Shown piece after piece: positions 1-5,816 of a DNA stretch of 21,568 nt. The position numbers and the translations under genes were made by a program. The stretch comes from Bacillota bacterium (GTDB lineage: Bacteria; Bacillota; Clostridia; Christensenellales; Aristaeellaceae): positions 1 through 21,568 of the forward strand of contig JAEXCG010000146.1 of assembly GCA_023402355.1 (NCBI GenBank). The letters run 5' to 3'. Every line of letters starts with the position of its first letter. Positions within the stretch are counted from its first letter, which is position 1. A model generated the notes under the pieces. It made no database searches and was not told where the DNA came from. It worked only from the letters and a program-made list of their open reading frames with translations.

Positions 1-236
1 GCTTCGATCCGTCGAAGCGCATCCGCCAGCGTAAAGAACGCTCCGGACGCCCCGCATGCGGCTTCGTTTTCGCTGGATTCGGCTGTGCTCATCCCCATCC
101 AGCGGCACATTGCCGCCATCTGCCCCAGCATCATGCCTGCGTAATCCAGCCCGTCCACTGCCTCCTTCGCGCTCGTCGGGCAGCTGTCGATCGGCGTCAC
201 GTTCATTGCCTGCTCTATTCGCATTTCCATAGCCAT
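1..236 (-). CDS. Hypothetical protein, 3' end cut by window edge
   Basis: A minus-strand reading frame opens at ATG 234-236 and stays open to base 1, giving about 78 residues. The visible start is MAMEMRIEQAMNV, followed by a Met- and Ala-rich stretch (AGMMLGQMAAMCRWMG) that is probably helical. An AAGGA lies 8 bases before the first ATG, and a GAGG lies 7 bases before the second ATG at 228-230, so either could be used. No domain is recognised. It follows the RHH gene by 109 bases on the same strand, with no good minus-strand promoter seen between them, so it may be read from the RHH promoter. Function unknown. Confidence 0.6.
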   Translation of the reverse strand, partial: MAMEMRIEQAMNVTPIDSCPTSAKEAVDGLDYAGMMLGQMAAMCRWMGMSTAESSENEAACGASGAFFTLADALRRIE

Positions 237-257
237 ACCTCGCTTCCTTGCCAGCTC

Positions 258-287
258 TTGCTCCGAGGCACGCCCGCGTGGTATAAT
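258..287 (+). promoter_or_regulatory. Candidate sigma-A promoter for a small RNA
   Basis: On the plus strand, TTGCTC (258-263) and a perfect TATAAT (282-287) are separated by 18 bases. No plus-strand gene follows. A strong plus-strand terminator lies 33 bases beyond the -10 box, so the pair defines a transcript of about 70 nt. Confidence 0.45.
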
Positions 288-293
288 AGATTT

Positions 294-366
294 ACCTCGC
301 GAGCTTGCTCGTGTGGTGCAAGAACAGAACGCAAGCCGCCAAGCATTACGCGTTCTGTTCTTTTTT
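294..366 (+). ncRNA. Candidate small RNA antisense to the end of the RHH gene
   Basis: The span runs from the expected start site below the TATAAT at 282-287 to the T-run of the hairpin at 320-366. About 20 bases at its 3' end are complementary to the last codons and stop of the minus-strand ribbon-helix-helix gene (346-534). A small inner stem-loop, CGAGC-TT-GCTCG, lies near its 5' part. Promoter, short body and terminator are all seen in the sequence. Transcription and any effect on the RHH mRNA are inferred. Confidence 0.35.
320..366 (+). terminator. Strong intrinsic terminator (plus strand)
   Basis: A perfect 13-bp stem (320-332 with 350-362) closes a 17-base loop, and the right arm runs into TTTTTT on the plus strand. 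Read on the minus strand the stem is not followed by a T-run, so it works best as a terminator of plus-strand transcripts. The right arm overlaps the 3' end of the RHH gene. Confidence 0.6.
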
Positions 367-534
367 CATGTCCTCATAAAGCTTTTTCAGCCCGAGCCGC
401 AAAACCTCTGCACGGGTGACTTGATAATGACTCACGCATTGATCAAGCTGGCTCAACTCCTCATCTGTCAGCCTAACACCTAATTGCGTAGCTTTGGGCC
501 GATCGCTCTTCGGACGCCCTGTGCGGGGACTCAT
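346..534 (-). CDS. Ribbon-helix-helix DNA-binding protein
   Basis: This 62-residue protein has a basic N-terminus (GRPKSDRPKA), then a beta strand (TQLGVRLT) and two helices (DEELSQLDQCVSHYQ and RAEVLRLGLKKLYEDM). That is the CopG/Arc ribbon-helix-helix layout, which dimerises and inserts a two-stranded sheet into the DNA major groove. The ATG at 532-534 has GAGGTG 7-8 bases upstream, and a consensus promoter lies just before that. The promoter spacer contains a perfect 10-bp palindrome, so autoregulation is likely. Its last codons form one arm of a strong hairpin and face a candidate antisense RNA. Its targets are unknown; it could also be an orphan antitoxin-like regulator, but no toxin gene is recognisable beside it. 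Confidence 0.85.
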   Translation of the reverse strand: MSPRTGRPKSDRPKATQLGVRLTDEELSQLDQCVSHYQVTRAEVLRLGLKKLYEDMKKEQNA

Positions 535-562
535 GTTTTCACCTCACATTCTGATTACCAAT

Positions 563-591
563 ATTATAATTATCGATAACCAAAAAGTCAA
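563..591 (-). promoter_or_regulatory. Consensus promoter of the RHH gene with embedded operator
   Basis: On the minus strand, TTGACT (586-591) and TATAAT (563-568) are separated by exactly 17 bases. The perfect palindrome TTATCGATAA (570-579) lies inside the spacer, where a bound regulator would block RNA polymerase. The RHH protein made from this promoter is the obvious candidate to bind it (inference). Confidence 0.75.
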
Positions 592-595
592 CCAT

Positions 596-630
596 AAAAG
601 GAGGCAGCGCCGCATCGGTGCCGCCTCCTT
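596..630 (-). terminator. Terminator of the exported-protein gene
   Basis: AAGGAGGC (598-605) pairs with GCCTCCTT (623-630), with more pairing possible inside. On the minus strand the stem is followed by a short T-run. It lies 25 bases after the stop of the 655-1386 gene and 5 bases before the -35 box of the RHH promoter, separating the two units. Confidence 0.65.
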
Positions 631-654
631 CGTCCTCCTCAAAATCAAGGTACG

Positions 655-1386
655 CTATTTCAGGGAAATCGCCCACTGCGCGCCAACGGGCACGTCGATG
701 ATCCAATAGTATTGCGTGCGCCCCTTCACCGGCTTGATGATGCCGTCGCCTTCCAGCTTCAGCGGAGCGGAAAATAGGCTGTCCCCCACCACATTGTCCG
801 TATCCCATGCGCTTATGTTTCCGAACTGATGTCCCAGCTTGATATACAGAGAAGCCGATCGGGCGTCCGTTTTCGTAGCGTCCATGGTGCAATGCACGAT
901 CGTGGAGCCCGGCAGCTCGAAGAAGTCGGACACATAGGGGCCGGTGCCCGTAAGCTCCAGCGTCCCGCCCTCCTGAAGCGGTTCGATGCGGATGGACCAG
1001 TCGCCCTCGCCCTCGACCAGGAGTTCATAGGTGGCGGCTTCCGTCAGCACCTCGCAGGAGCTTTCCTCCTGCCATATATTAAAGCCGTGGTCATAGGAGC
1101 CGCCCGAAAACGTGACCTTAACAGTGCCGTTGACGGTGACGCGGGCCGGAGCTTGTTCGACAGCTACGTCGGAAAGGATGGCGACGCCGTTCCCGGACAG
1201 CTCCACCGCATCCCCGGCAGGCGCTTGGGCGGCGCGCAGCTCGCTGATGCGATCCGCCACGCTTTGCTGGGCTGCCTGCAATTCTTCCAGGGTAGCCTCC
1301 TGCCAGCCATCGGCCAGCACGTCCGCCAGGGCCGCGGCGGGTAGACAGAGCGCGAGACATAGGCAGAGCGCGAGTAACTTTTTCAT
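655..1386 (-). CDS. Exported protein of unknown function carried by the element
   Basis: This 243-residue protein starts with a textbook signal peptide: MKK, a Leu/Ala/Cys-rich core over residues 4-17, and a probable cut after LPAAALA (about residue 21). Residues 26-55 (TLEELQAAQQSVADRISELRAA) form a short amphipathic or coiled-coil helix. The rest is Gly/Thr-rich and beta-like, with GDWSIRIEPL and TVTFSGGSYDHGFN-type strands, as in small secreted beta-sandwich domains. No lipobox, LPXTG or catalytic motif is seen. The ATG has AAAGGGG 8 bases upstream. It has its own weak promoter and terminator between the early operon and the RHH gene, which is how lysogenic-conversion cargo is usually placed. 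The function is unknown; action outside the cell or at its surface is inferred from the signal peptide. Confidence 0.8.
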   Translation of the reverse strand: MKKLLALCLCLALCLPAAALADVLADGWQEATLEELQAAQQSVADRISELRAAQAPAGDAVELSGNGVAILSDVAVEQAPARVTVNGTVKVTFSGGSYDHGFNIWQEESSCEVLTEAATYELLVEGEGDWSIRIEPLQEGGTLELTGTGPYVSDFFELPGSTIVHCTMDATKTDARSASLYIKLGHQFGNISAWDTDNVVGDSLFSAPLKLEGDGIIKPVKGRTQYYWIIDVPVGAQWAISLK

Positions 1387-1389
1387 GAT

Positions 1390-1524
1390 TCAAACCCCTT
1401 TCATCTTTCCGTAGAATGCGGCGGTATTTTCGTGGCTTTCCGCGAAGCCGTCGCTGCCGTGTTTGCGCAAATAGAAATCAAGCGCCCCAAAATCCTTGCT
1501 TCTTATGTGCCATTCGATACCCCC
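1390..1524 (-). pseudogene. Possible small gene with frameshifted or lost start
   Basis: Between the promoter at about 1545-1573 and the exported-protein gene, one minus-strand frame is open for 44 codons and reads like real protein (for example KDFGALDFYLRKHG and ESHENTAAFYGKMKGV). It ends in TGA at 1390-1392, three bases before the next ATG, and has no usable start codon. A good start exists in another frame: ATG at 1513-1515 with GAGGGGG 6 bases upstream encodes MAHKKQGFWGA and stops. A single-base shift near the TTTTGGGG run would join the two. This could be a recent frameshift, a sequencing error, programmed slippage or chance. Confidence 0.3.
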
Positions 1525-1558
1525 TCATGGTTATTCTTTCCATGAGTATAGCACATAA
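1503..1558. repeat. Nested inverted repeat over a promoter -10 box
   Basis: Outer arms TTATGTGC (1503-1510) and GCACATAA (1551-1558) enclose inner arms TCATGG (1525-1530) and CCATGA (1540-1545). Shorter ATAC/GTAT pairs lie between them. The structure covers the TATACT box at 1545-1550 and the expected start of the message, so it may be an operator. Confidence 0.5.
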
Positions 1559-1573
1559 ATCCCTTGTACAAAA
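1545..1573 (-). promoter_or_regulatory. Probable promoter of the exported-protein unit
   Basis: On the minus strand, TATACT (1545-1550) is a good -10 box. A 17-base spacer gives TTTTGT (1568-1573) as a weak -35 box; TTGTAC fits better in sequence but at only 15 bases. The early operon terminator at 1584-1612 lies immediately upstream, so a fresh start is needed here. Confidence 0.45.
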
Positions 1574-1583
1574 GAGCGGCATG

Positions 1584-1612
1584 AAAAAAGGACCGGAAAA
1601 CAACTCCAGCCC
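1584..1612 (-). terminator. Terminator of the early operon
   Basis: Read on the minus strand, GGGCTGGA and TCCGGTCC form an 8-bp stem with two G-U pairs around an 8-base loop. TTTTTT (ending at 1584) follows directly. It lies 45 bases after the last early gene. Confidence 0.6.
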
Positions 1613-1657
1613 CTGATTGGCAACGTTTTTTGCGACGTAAAGCAAGCGGAATCGCCG

Positions 1658-2137
1658 CTATTCCTTTCCCCTCTGCTGCCGTTCCTTTTCCGCGTCCTCG
1701 TACCATGCCGGCATAGCCGCTTCGACCGTCGAGGCGCACTTGTAGCCGTCCGCGTGCAGCTCCTTGATATACCGCGGCGAATAATGCATGCGCCGCGCGA
1801 TCATGCCCATGCTCAGCCGTTCAACGTAGTGCAGCCGCAGCACGCGCCCCTGCCTGCCGCCCCGTCGCTGTGCGACCTCCCGGATGATCAGGTGCGCGGC
1901 CAGCAGCTCCGCGTCCAACTCCCGCTTGCGCTGCGCACGCTGGCGCTGCAGCGCATCCAGCTCCGCGACAAGGCCAGCCATCTTGTCCCCGTCGCCGATC
2001 CCGCCGATCGCGCTGGTCGCGCGCGTGATGTTCATTTGCATGCTGTTGCAGTGCTCGATCTGCCAGTCAATCCGGTCGACATCCCGCACGGCCTCGCGGC
2101 AGCGTTCCAAAATGGTGCTTCCCAATATCAACCCCAT
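1658..2137 (-). CDS. Sigma-70 region 4-like phage transcription regulator (RinA/ArpU type)
   Basis: The protein is 159 residues from ATG 2135-2137 (160 from GTG 2138-2140, which overlaps the upstream stop). The N-terminal two thirds is alpha-helical, with a charged coiled coil (ALQRQRAQRKRELDAELLAA). The C-terminus holds a helix-turn-helix, RVLRLHYVERLSMGMIARRMHYSPRYIKELHADG, resembling the region 4 that binds -35 DNA. Proteins of this form at the end of Firmicutes phage early operons activate late genes. Its position as the last gene before the operon terminator fits that role. The target promoter is not in view. Family assignment rests on layout and the HTH rather than on a strong signature. 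Confidence 0.7.
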   Translation of the reverse strand: MGLILGSTILERCREAVRDVDRIDWQIEHCNSMQMNITRATSAIGGIGDGDKMAGLVAELDALQRQRAQRKRELDAELLAAHLIIREVAQRRGGRQGRVLRLHYVERLSMGMIARRMHYSPRYIKELHADGYKCASTVEAAMPAWYEDAEKERQQRGKE

Positions 2138-2709
2138 CACTCCCCCGCCAGATAGTGCCGCAGGATGTAGGCCACACTGCCCTCGCTGCGCCCTGTCGTC
2201 TCCGCAATCCGCCTGCGCGTCATGCCCTTGCGACGCAGGCTCCGGATGCGCTCAATGTCCTGCGTCGTCGTTCGTCTGCGCGCGTATTTGCCCCGTCCTG
2301 CTCCGTCCAGGCGCAGCGCCTGCACCCATCCCGGCTCCGGCGGCAGGACATTCGGCTCGATTTTCGTCCAGTCGATGCGCTCCGTGCGCTCCTGTGCCCA
2401 AGCCCAAAAGTCTTCGGGCCTGATTTTTTTGATCGTCTGGTTTTCCGTCAGCTGGACAGACCGCGCGGGCAGGCCGTCGCGAGCAACCCACCGGCGCACC
2501 GTTGCAAGCGATATGTTCAGGCACCTCGCCAGCTCTGCCATGGTGACGCCCTCTCCGTTCTCCATGACGCGCAGCCCCAGGCGTCTCGCGCGCAATCGGA
2601 TAGCCCAGGACGAGCGCTTCAGGCTCTTCATGAGGCATCGCATGCTCGCCATCCCGTAAAGGTCGCGAAGCTTCGCTTCCTCCTCCTGCGTCCACGGTCT
2701 GCCGCTCAT
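2137..2709 (-). CDS. Protein with three helix-turn-helix units
   Basis: The 190 residues divide into three DNA-binding-like parts. Residues 4-50 resemble a SANT/Myb-type helix bundle (WTQEEEAKLRDLYG ... WAIRLRARRLGL). Residues 52-85 resemble an excisionase/MerR HTH (MAELARCLNISLATVRRWVARDGLP). Residues 145-188 resemble a resolvase/sigma-type HTH (TQDIERIRSLRRKGMTRRRIAETTGRSEGSVAYIL). The first two are common together in phage DNA-binding proteins. ATG 2707-2709 directly follows the SSB stop codon, and the gene overlaps the next one by a GTGA, so translation is probably coupled. It may act as an excisionase-like or replication-initiation DNA-binding factor; that is inference. Confidence 0.7.
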   Translation of the reverse strand: MSGRPWTQEEEAKLRDLYGMASMRCLMKSLKRSSWAIRLRARRLGLRVMENGEGVTMAELARCLNISLATVRRWVARDGLPARSVQLTENQTIKKIRPEDFWAWAQERTERIDWTKIEPNVLPPEPGWVQALRLDGAGRGKYARRRTTTQDIERIRSLRRKGMTRRRIAETTGRSEGSVAYILRHYLAGE

Positions 2710-3042
2710 CTACCTTGCCACCTCCCCGCGCGGCGCGCCCAGGAATTCCACGCTCTGCGCCTCGATCTCAAAACCATACCGCCGGACGCCGTGCGCGTCC
2801 GTGTAGGCGCTCGTCCGCAGGCTCCCCTGTACGCACACCTTGTGCCCCTTGCTCAGATACTGCCCGCAGGCATCCGCCTGCTGCCGCCACGCTACGATGC
2901 CCACGAAGTCCGCTTCAGGTTCCCCTTCCTTACGCCGCACGCGGTTCACGGCGATGGAAAAACGGCAGACGCTTACGCCGGTCTGCGTCGTGCGCAGCTC
3001 CGGATCCTGCGTCAGGTTTCCGATCAGTACGACGCTATTCAT
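2710..3042 (-). CDS. ssb: Single-stranded DNA-binding protein
   Basis: The 110-residue protein starts MNSVVLIGNLTQDPELRTTQ, the classic N-terminus of bacterial SSB. It continues with CRFSIAVNR, DFVGIVAWRQQADACGQYLSKGHKVCVQGSLRTSAY, and an RRYGFEIEAQSVEFLG end, so the whole OB fold is present. It coats single-stranded DNA during replication and normally works as a tetramer. The usual acidic C-terminal tail that recruits partner proteins (DDDIPF-like) is missing; the protein ends APRGEVAR. The start chosen (ATG 3040-3042) has AGAGG upstream and begins exactly at the conserved N-terminus; the frame is open further upstream but that part is not SSB-like. The gene overlaps the membrane-protein gene by 8 bases. 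Confidence 0.93.
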   Translation of the reverse strand: MNSVVLIGNLTQDPELRTTQTGVSVCRFSIAVNRVRRKEGEPEADFVGIVAWRQQADACGQYLSKGHKVCVQGSLRTSAYTDAHGVRRYGFEIEAQSVEFLGAPRGEVAR

Positions 3043-3418
3043 CCTGTTTCGCCTCTTTCGTTCCCGCATTCGGGTCCATCGCCGCCGCCTCGCAGGTCGC
3101 GCTTCGCGGTCTGTCTTCCGGCACCTCAATCGCAGCCATCATGCCCGCTCGCTCCTTTCTCGGAGGAGGCGGCATACATGTCGGCGGTACAGGCACCGTA
3201 CAGCACGGTACGCGCACGCAGCGATGTTCATGGCTCGGCAGTGACGCCACCTGATGCGGACTCCTCAGCGGTCGCTTAAACGGCGGCTGCGGCAGCGATG
3301 CTTTAGGGAAAGGATCGCCTGTGTGAAGCCGTTTGTCGGGAACGATATTCCGGTACACCCACAGCCAAATCACGGCGCACGCACCGGCCAGCGCGGCCAG
3401 CATCAGCAGATCGCTCAT
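3035..3418 (-). CDS. Small single-helix membrane protein
   Basis: The 127-residue protein has one N-terminal hydrophobic helix (LLMLAALAGACAVIWLWVY, about residues 4-22), followed by a basic then proline-rich tail. Four Cys and two His are clustered between residues 63 and 81 (HEHRCVRVPCC and PTCMPPPP). The ATG overlaps the macro-gene stop as ATGA. An internal ATG at 3140-3142 has a better ribosome site (AAAGGAG) and would give a separate 36-residue soluble peptide in the same frame, so the C-terminal third may be a distinct product. No family is recognised. The Cys/His cluster could bind metal, but spacing matches no motif I know. Confidence 0.55.
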   Translation of the reverse strand: MSDLLMLAALAGACAVIWLWVYRNIVPDKRLHTGDPFPKASLPQPPFKRPLRSPHQVASLPSHEHRCVRVPCCTVPVPPTCMPPPPRKERAGMMAAIEVPEDRPRSATCEAAAMDPNAGTKEAKQDE

Positions 3419-4080
3419 CCCCTCAATTCCTCCTCGTCATACGGAACGCCGGTCATCCGGTGCCAAAGGTTGTGCATGCTCCGCGCATGGCTCCAGCTGA
3501 TGGCGGTACGATCGCGCGCCGCATACACGCGCAGCGCCTCGATCATCTGCGTCATGCTTTCCTCCACCGTCAGGCCGCCCGCCCCCGCCCCCAACAGCGG
3601 CACATAGATCTCGCCGGGCATGTCGAATACCGTGTTGCGCTCGACCGTGCGCAGCACGGCCAGCATCGCGTAATAGACGTTCGCCGTCCCGCGTATCGGC
3701 ATGGGCACCTGCATCGTCGGCGCGTAAATCACGACGCCCTGCTTGACTACATCCTGATAGCCCGCGGGGAGTGTCATATACACTGCCGCCCCCACAGGCA
3801 GCTCCCCATAATACTCCTTCAAAATGCGTGCCTGTACGCATTCCTGCGTGCCGGGCAACGCTTTTTCGATCTGCGCGTCCACCCCTCCATCCATGAGGCC
3901 GAAGCTGTTCCCCGGCGCGACAATGCAGGCGCACTTGGCCCTCCTGATGATGTCTTCGACCGTCATGCATTCCGCAGACAGGCGAAGCTTCGGCCAGGGC
4001 ATTTGCCCTTCGCGTTGCATATACAACGCCATCATCGCCGCCTTGCGCTCGTCTGCATCAAAAAATGTGATCGTATTCAC
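3415..4080 (-). CDS. Macro-domain (ADP-ribose-binding) protein
   Basis: The 221-residue protein shows the macro fold. A strand is followed by APGNSFGLMDGGVDAQI (about 55-71), which has the conserved Asn and the Gly-rich adenosine/ribose loop. Later comes VPLLGAGAGGLTVEESM (about 164-180), the diphosphate-binding loop, followed by the long helix. Macro domains bind ADP-ribose and often remove it from protein or nucleic acid, or process NAD-derived signals. This one belongs to the phage-type variant with the GLMDGG motif. GTG (4078-4080) is the start, with GGAGG upstream and a 4-base overlap with the preceding gene. Its place in an early operon suggests action on host NAD metabolism or counter-defence (inference). 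Catalysis is not proven by the sequence. Confidence 0.85.
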   Translation of the reverse strand: MNTITFFDADERKAAMMALYMQREGQMPWPKLRLSAECMTVEDIIRRAKCACIVAPGNSFGLMDGGVDAQIEKALPGTQECVQARILKEYYGELPVGAAVYMTLPAGYQDVVKQGVVIYAPTMQVPMPIRGTANVYYAMLAVLRTVERNTVFDMPGEIYVPLLGAGAGGLTVEESMTQMIEALRVYAARDRTAISWSHARSMHNLWHRMTGVPYDEEELRG

Positions 4081-4520
4081 GCGTTCTCCTCCCCTCTCGT
4101 CATCTTTCGCAGCACGCCGGGCTTCTCCCAGGCGCGTGCCTGCTCCAGCGCCTGGGAGAACTCACAGCGCGGAATGTCGCGGACAGCCCGCACGCCGCTT
4201 GGGCGCGTCACATCCGCGCGGATCAGCGCGGCAATCCGGGCATATCGTTTCGGCGGCAGGCCGTACTTCGCGCACAGCTCCTGCGCGCGCCCGATTGCCG
4301 TGCGCTTGATCGACGCCTCTTGGCTTGCGGTTAACGTCACCATCTCGCGCAGCATGATGCTCACCTGCGACATTTCCGCGCTCAATGCGAGCACCAGGCC
4401 GCGCAGCGCCTCATTCTGCCTGACGACCTCCTCCAGACGCGAATCCGTCAGGGTCTCCATGGCGTTTGATCCGCCCGACGGCATAAGCTCGGCAACGCAC
4501 AGCTTTGTATTGTCCGGCAT
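4077..4520 (-). CDS. Small helical protein, possibly ORF6C-like
   Basis: The start is taken at ATG 4518-4520 (MPDNTKLCVAEL), which has GAGGGGG 7-8 bases upstream, five bases after the preceding stop; a start further upstream would run into the preceding gene. The product is 147 residues. Residues 25-70 form a coiled coil (LEEVVRQNEALRGLVLALSAEMSQVSIMLREM). The C-terminal half (SQEASIKRTAIGRAQELCAKYGLPP ... ADVTRPSGVRAVRDIPRCEFSQALEQARAW) resembles the ORF6C-type domain found at the end of phage antirepressors. No DNA-binding half is attached. Function is unknown; a partner-binding or replication-accessory role is possible. Confidence 0.6.
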   Translation of the reverse strand: MPDNTKLCVAELMPSGGSNAMETLTDSRLEEVVRQNEALRGLVLALSAEMSQVSIMLREMVTLTASQEASIKRTAIGRAQELCAKYGLPPKRYARIAALIRADVTRPSGVRAVRDIPRCEFSQALEQARAWEKPGVLRKMTRGEENA

Positions 4521-4525
4521 GTCGC

Positions 4526-5473
4526 TCACCCCCTCACAGCGGCGAGCACGCGCTGCGCCCATTCGCCGATCATTGCCGCCTGTCCCCGCAATACCACCGC
4601 CTCGTTCTCCGGCACAGCCTGACGCTCCAGCATCTGCGGCAGCCCGCCTGCAGTCGCCATGAATGCGCCGATTGCCGCGCGCACGGCATCCAGCGTCATC
4701 CCCTCCCCCTGTGCCGCGCCGCCTTTATGCCGTTCAAGCTGCGCGATTTTGTCCTGCGCCTGGTCGAACATCTCCAGTGCGTCGTCCAGTTCGCGCTCCA
4801 GGCGGTCTATCTTCGCCTGCGCCTCCGGGCTGACGCTTCCTGCCTGCTGTGCATGCGCTTCCTGCAGTTCGCCGCGCAGCCGGGTCAGCTCTGCGCCGGC
4901 GTCGCGCAGCCGATCGTCCGCCGCCTCGCGCTCCTGCCGCAGCCTCTTTGCCTGTTCGGCGCTGCTCCTCGCGGCCTCTTCCGCTTCCTGCGCCCGTTTT
5001 TTAAGCGAACCCGTGACGCGCAGCGCCTCGTCTCGTTCCCGCTTCATCTGCTCCCGCTCGCGGTTCGCGGCCTGCACCGCGGCTTGCACCTCGCGGCTCG
5101 TGGCTGTCTCCGCGCCGATCTGCGCCGCAAACGTTTCCCGCTCCGCCGGCGCGATCGTCAGAAGAGCGCAGATCTTCGCCGCGCCCAGGCGTGCGATCGG
5201 CGATCCGGCTGGAATCTCCCGCGCCACCTGCATCCAACGTTGGGCGGTGCGCTCGCTCATGCCCGTCCGTTCACGCACCCAGGCCTCCCATTTCCCGTGC
5301 GGCACCAGCCCCTGCTCCTTCGCCTCGTTCAGGCACCGTCCCACTTCCACCAGCTCTTCGCCCGCGCGGCTCATGTGCGCGGCGATCTGCTCTTCCACGC
5401 GTGCCAGCCGGCTCGCCCGTACCTCGTGATTTACCATGGCGTCCAGGTCAATCCTGCTCATTTGTTTTTCCAT
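4526..5473 (-). CDS. DUF3102-type coiled-coil protein
   Basis: In this 315-residue protein residues 1-110 match the DUF3102 pattern of plasmids and phages: a helix, then EELVEVGRCLNEAKEQGLVPHGKWEAWVRER, then GMSERTAQRWMQVAREI, which looks like an HTH. Residues 130-245 form a long, highly charged coiled coil (REREQMKRERDEAL ... ELDDALEMFDQAQDKIAQLER). The C-terminus is a small helical cap (AIGAFMATAGGLPQMLERQ). The ATG at 5471-5473 has AGGGAG upstream, and an alternative Met lies four codons in. KfrA-like plasmid proteins share this plan of DNA-binding head and long coil, suggesting a DNA-bound scaffold or partition-like factor. That role is inference. Confidence 0.75.
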   Translation of the reverse strand: MEKQMSRIDLDAMVNHEVRASRLARVEEQIAAHMSRAGEELVEVGRCLNEAKEQGLVPHGKWEAWVRERTGMSERTAQRWMQVAREIPAGSPIARLGAAKICALLTIAPAERETFAAQIGAETATSREVQAAVQAANREREQMKRERDEALRVTGSLKKRAQEAEEAARSSAEQAKRLRQEREAADDRLRDAGAELTRLRGELQEAHAQQAGSVSPEAQAKIDRLERELDDALEMFDQAQDKIAQLERHKGGAAQGEGMTLDAVRAAIGAFMATAGGLPQMLERQAVPENEAVVLRGQAAMIGEWAQRVLAAVRG

Positions 5474-5526
5474 TTGCCTGCTCTCCCTTTCTCAGTTTCT
5501 CGCTCGCAGATCGGGTCATTGCGCAT
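5458..5526 (-). CDS. Possible 22-residue leader peptide
   Basis: ATG at 5524-5526 with AAGGGA 6-7 bases upstream opens a 22-codon frame (MRNDPICERETEKGRAGK...). It ends 16 bases inside the DUF3102 gene. Its ribosome path would cross the DUF3102 ribosome site, as in translational coupling. The peptide is very charged and has no known relatives that I recognise. It may be chance, in the only gap of about 100 bases within this operon. Confidence 0.22.
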   Translation of the reverse strand: MRNDPICERETEKGRAGKWKNK

Positions 5527-5578
5527 GGCTCGTCCCTTCGCTGTCCTCGCCGCCTGTCCCCGCCTATCGTTGCGCGAA

Positions 5579-5812
5579 TCATGGCGCGCTCTCCTCCCCA
5601 CGTTCCGGCGCTCTCTCGATCGGTGCCCGATACCGCTGCGCCCTTAGAATCCAGCGGCTTCCGCGCGGGCGCTGCGGCAAGGCAAGCGGAATCGCCTGTT
5701 CCACCGCTTCGCCGACCGACACCATCTCGTAGACCATCCCGACAAAAAAGCCGATGCAGAACCCGACCGCCAGCAGCAGCACCGTCAAAAGCAGTCCGCC
5801 CATAAAGCCCAT
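5579..5812 (-). CDS. Small membrane protein
   Basis: ATG 5810-5812 begins MGFMGGLLLTVLLLAVGFCIGFFVGMVYEM, a single long hydrophobic helix with GxxxG-like spacing. A basic, Arg/Pro-rich tail without obvious structure follows, giving 77 residues in total. An upstream TTG in the same frame would add nine residues, but the ATG is four bases after the previous stop and has AAAGGCGG ahead of it, so it is preferred. Orientation is probably N-out with the basic tail in the cytoplasm. No family is recognised. Small membrane proteins in phage early regions sometimes alter host envelope or exclusion functions, but nothing here shows that. Confidence 0.6.
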   Translation of the reverse strand: MGFMGGLLLTVLLLAVGFCIGFFVGMVYEMVSVGEAVEQAIPLALPQRPRGSRWILRAQRYRAPIERAPERGEESAP

Positions 5813-5816
5813 GGAT

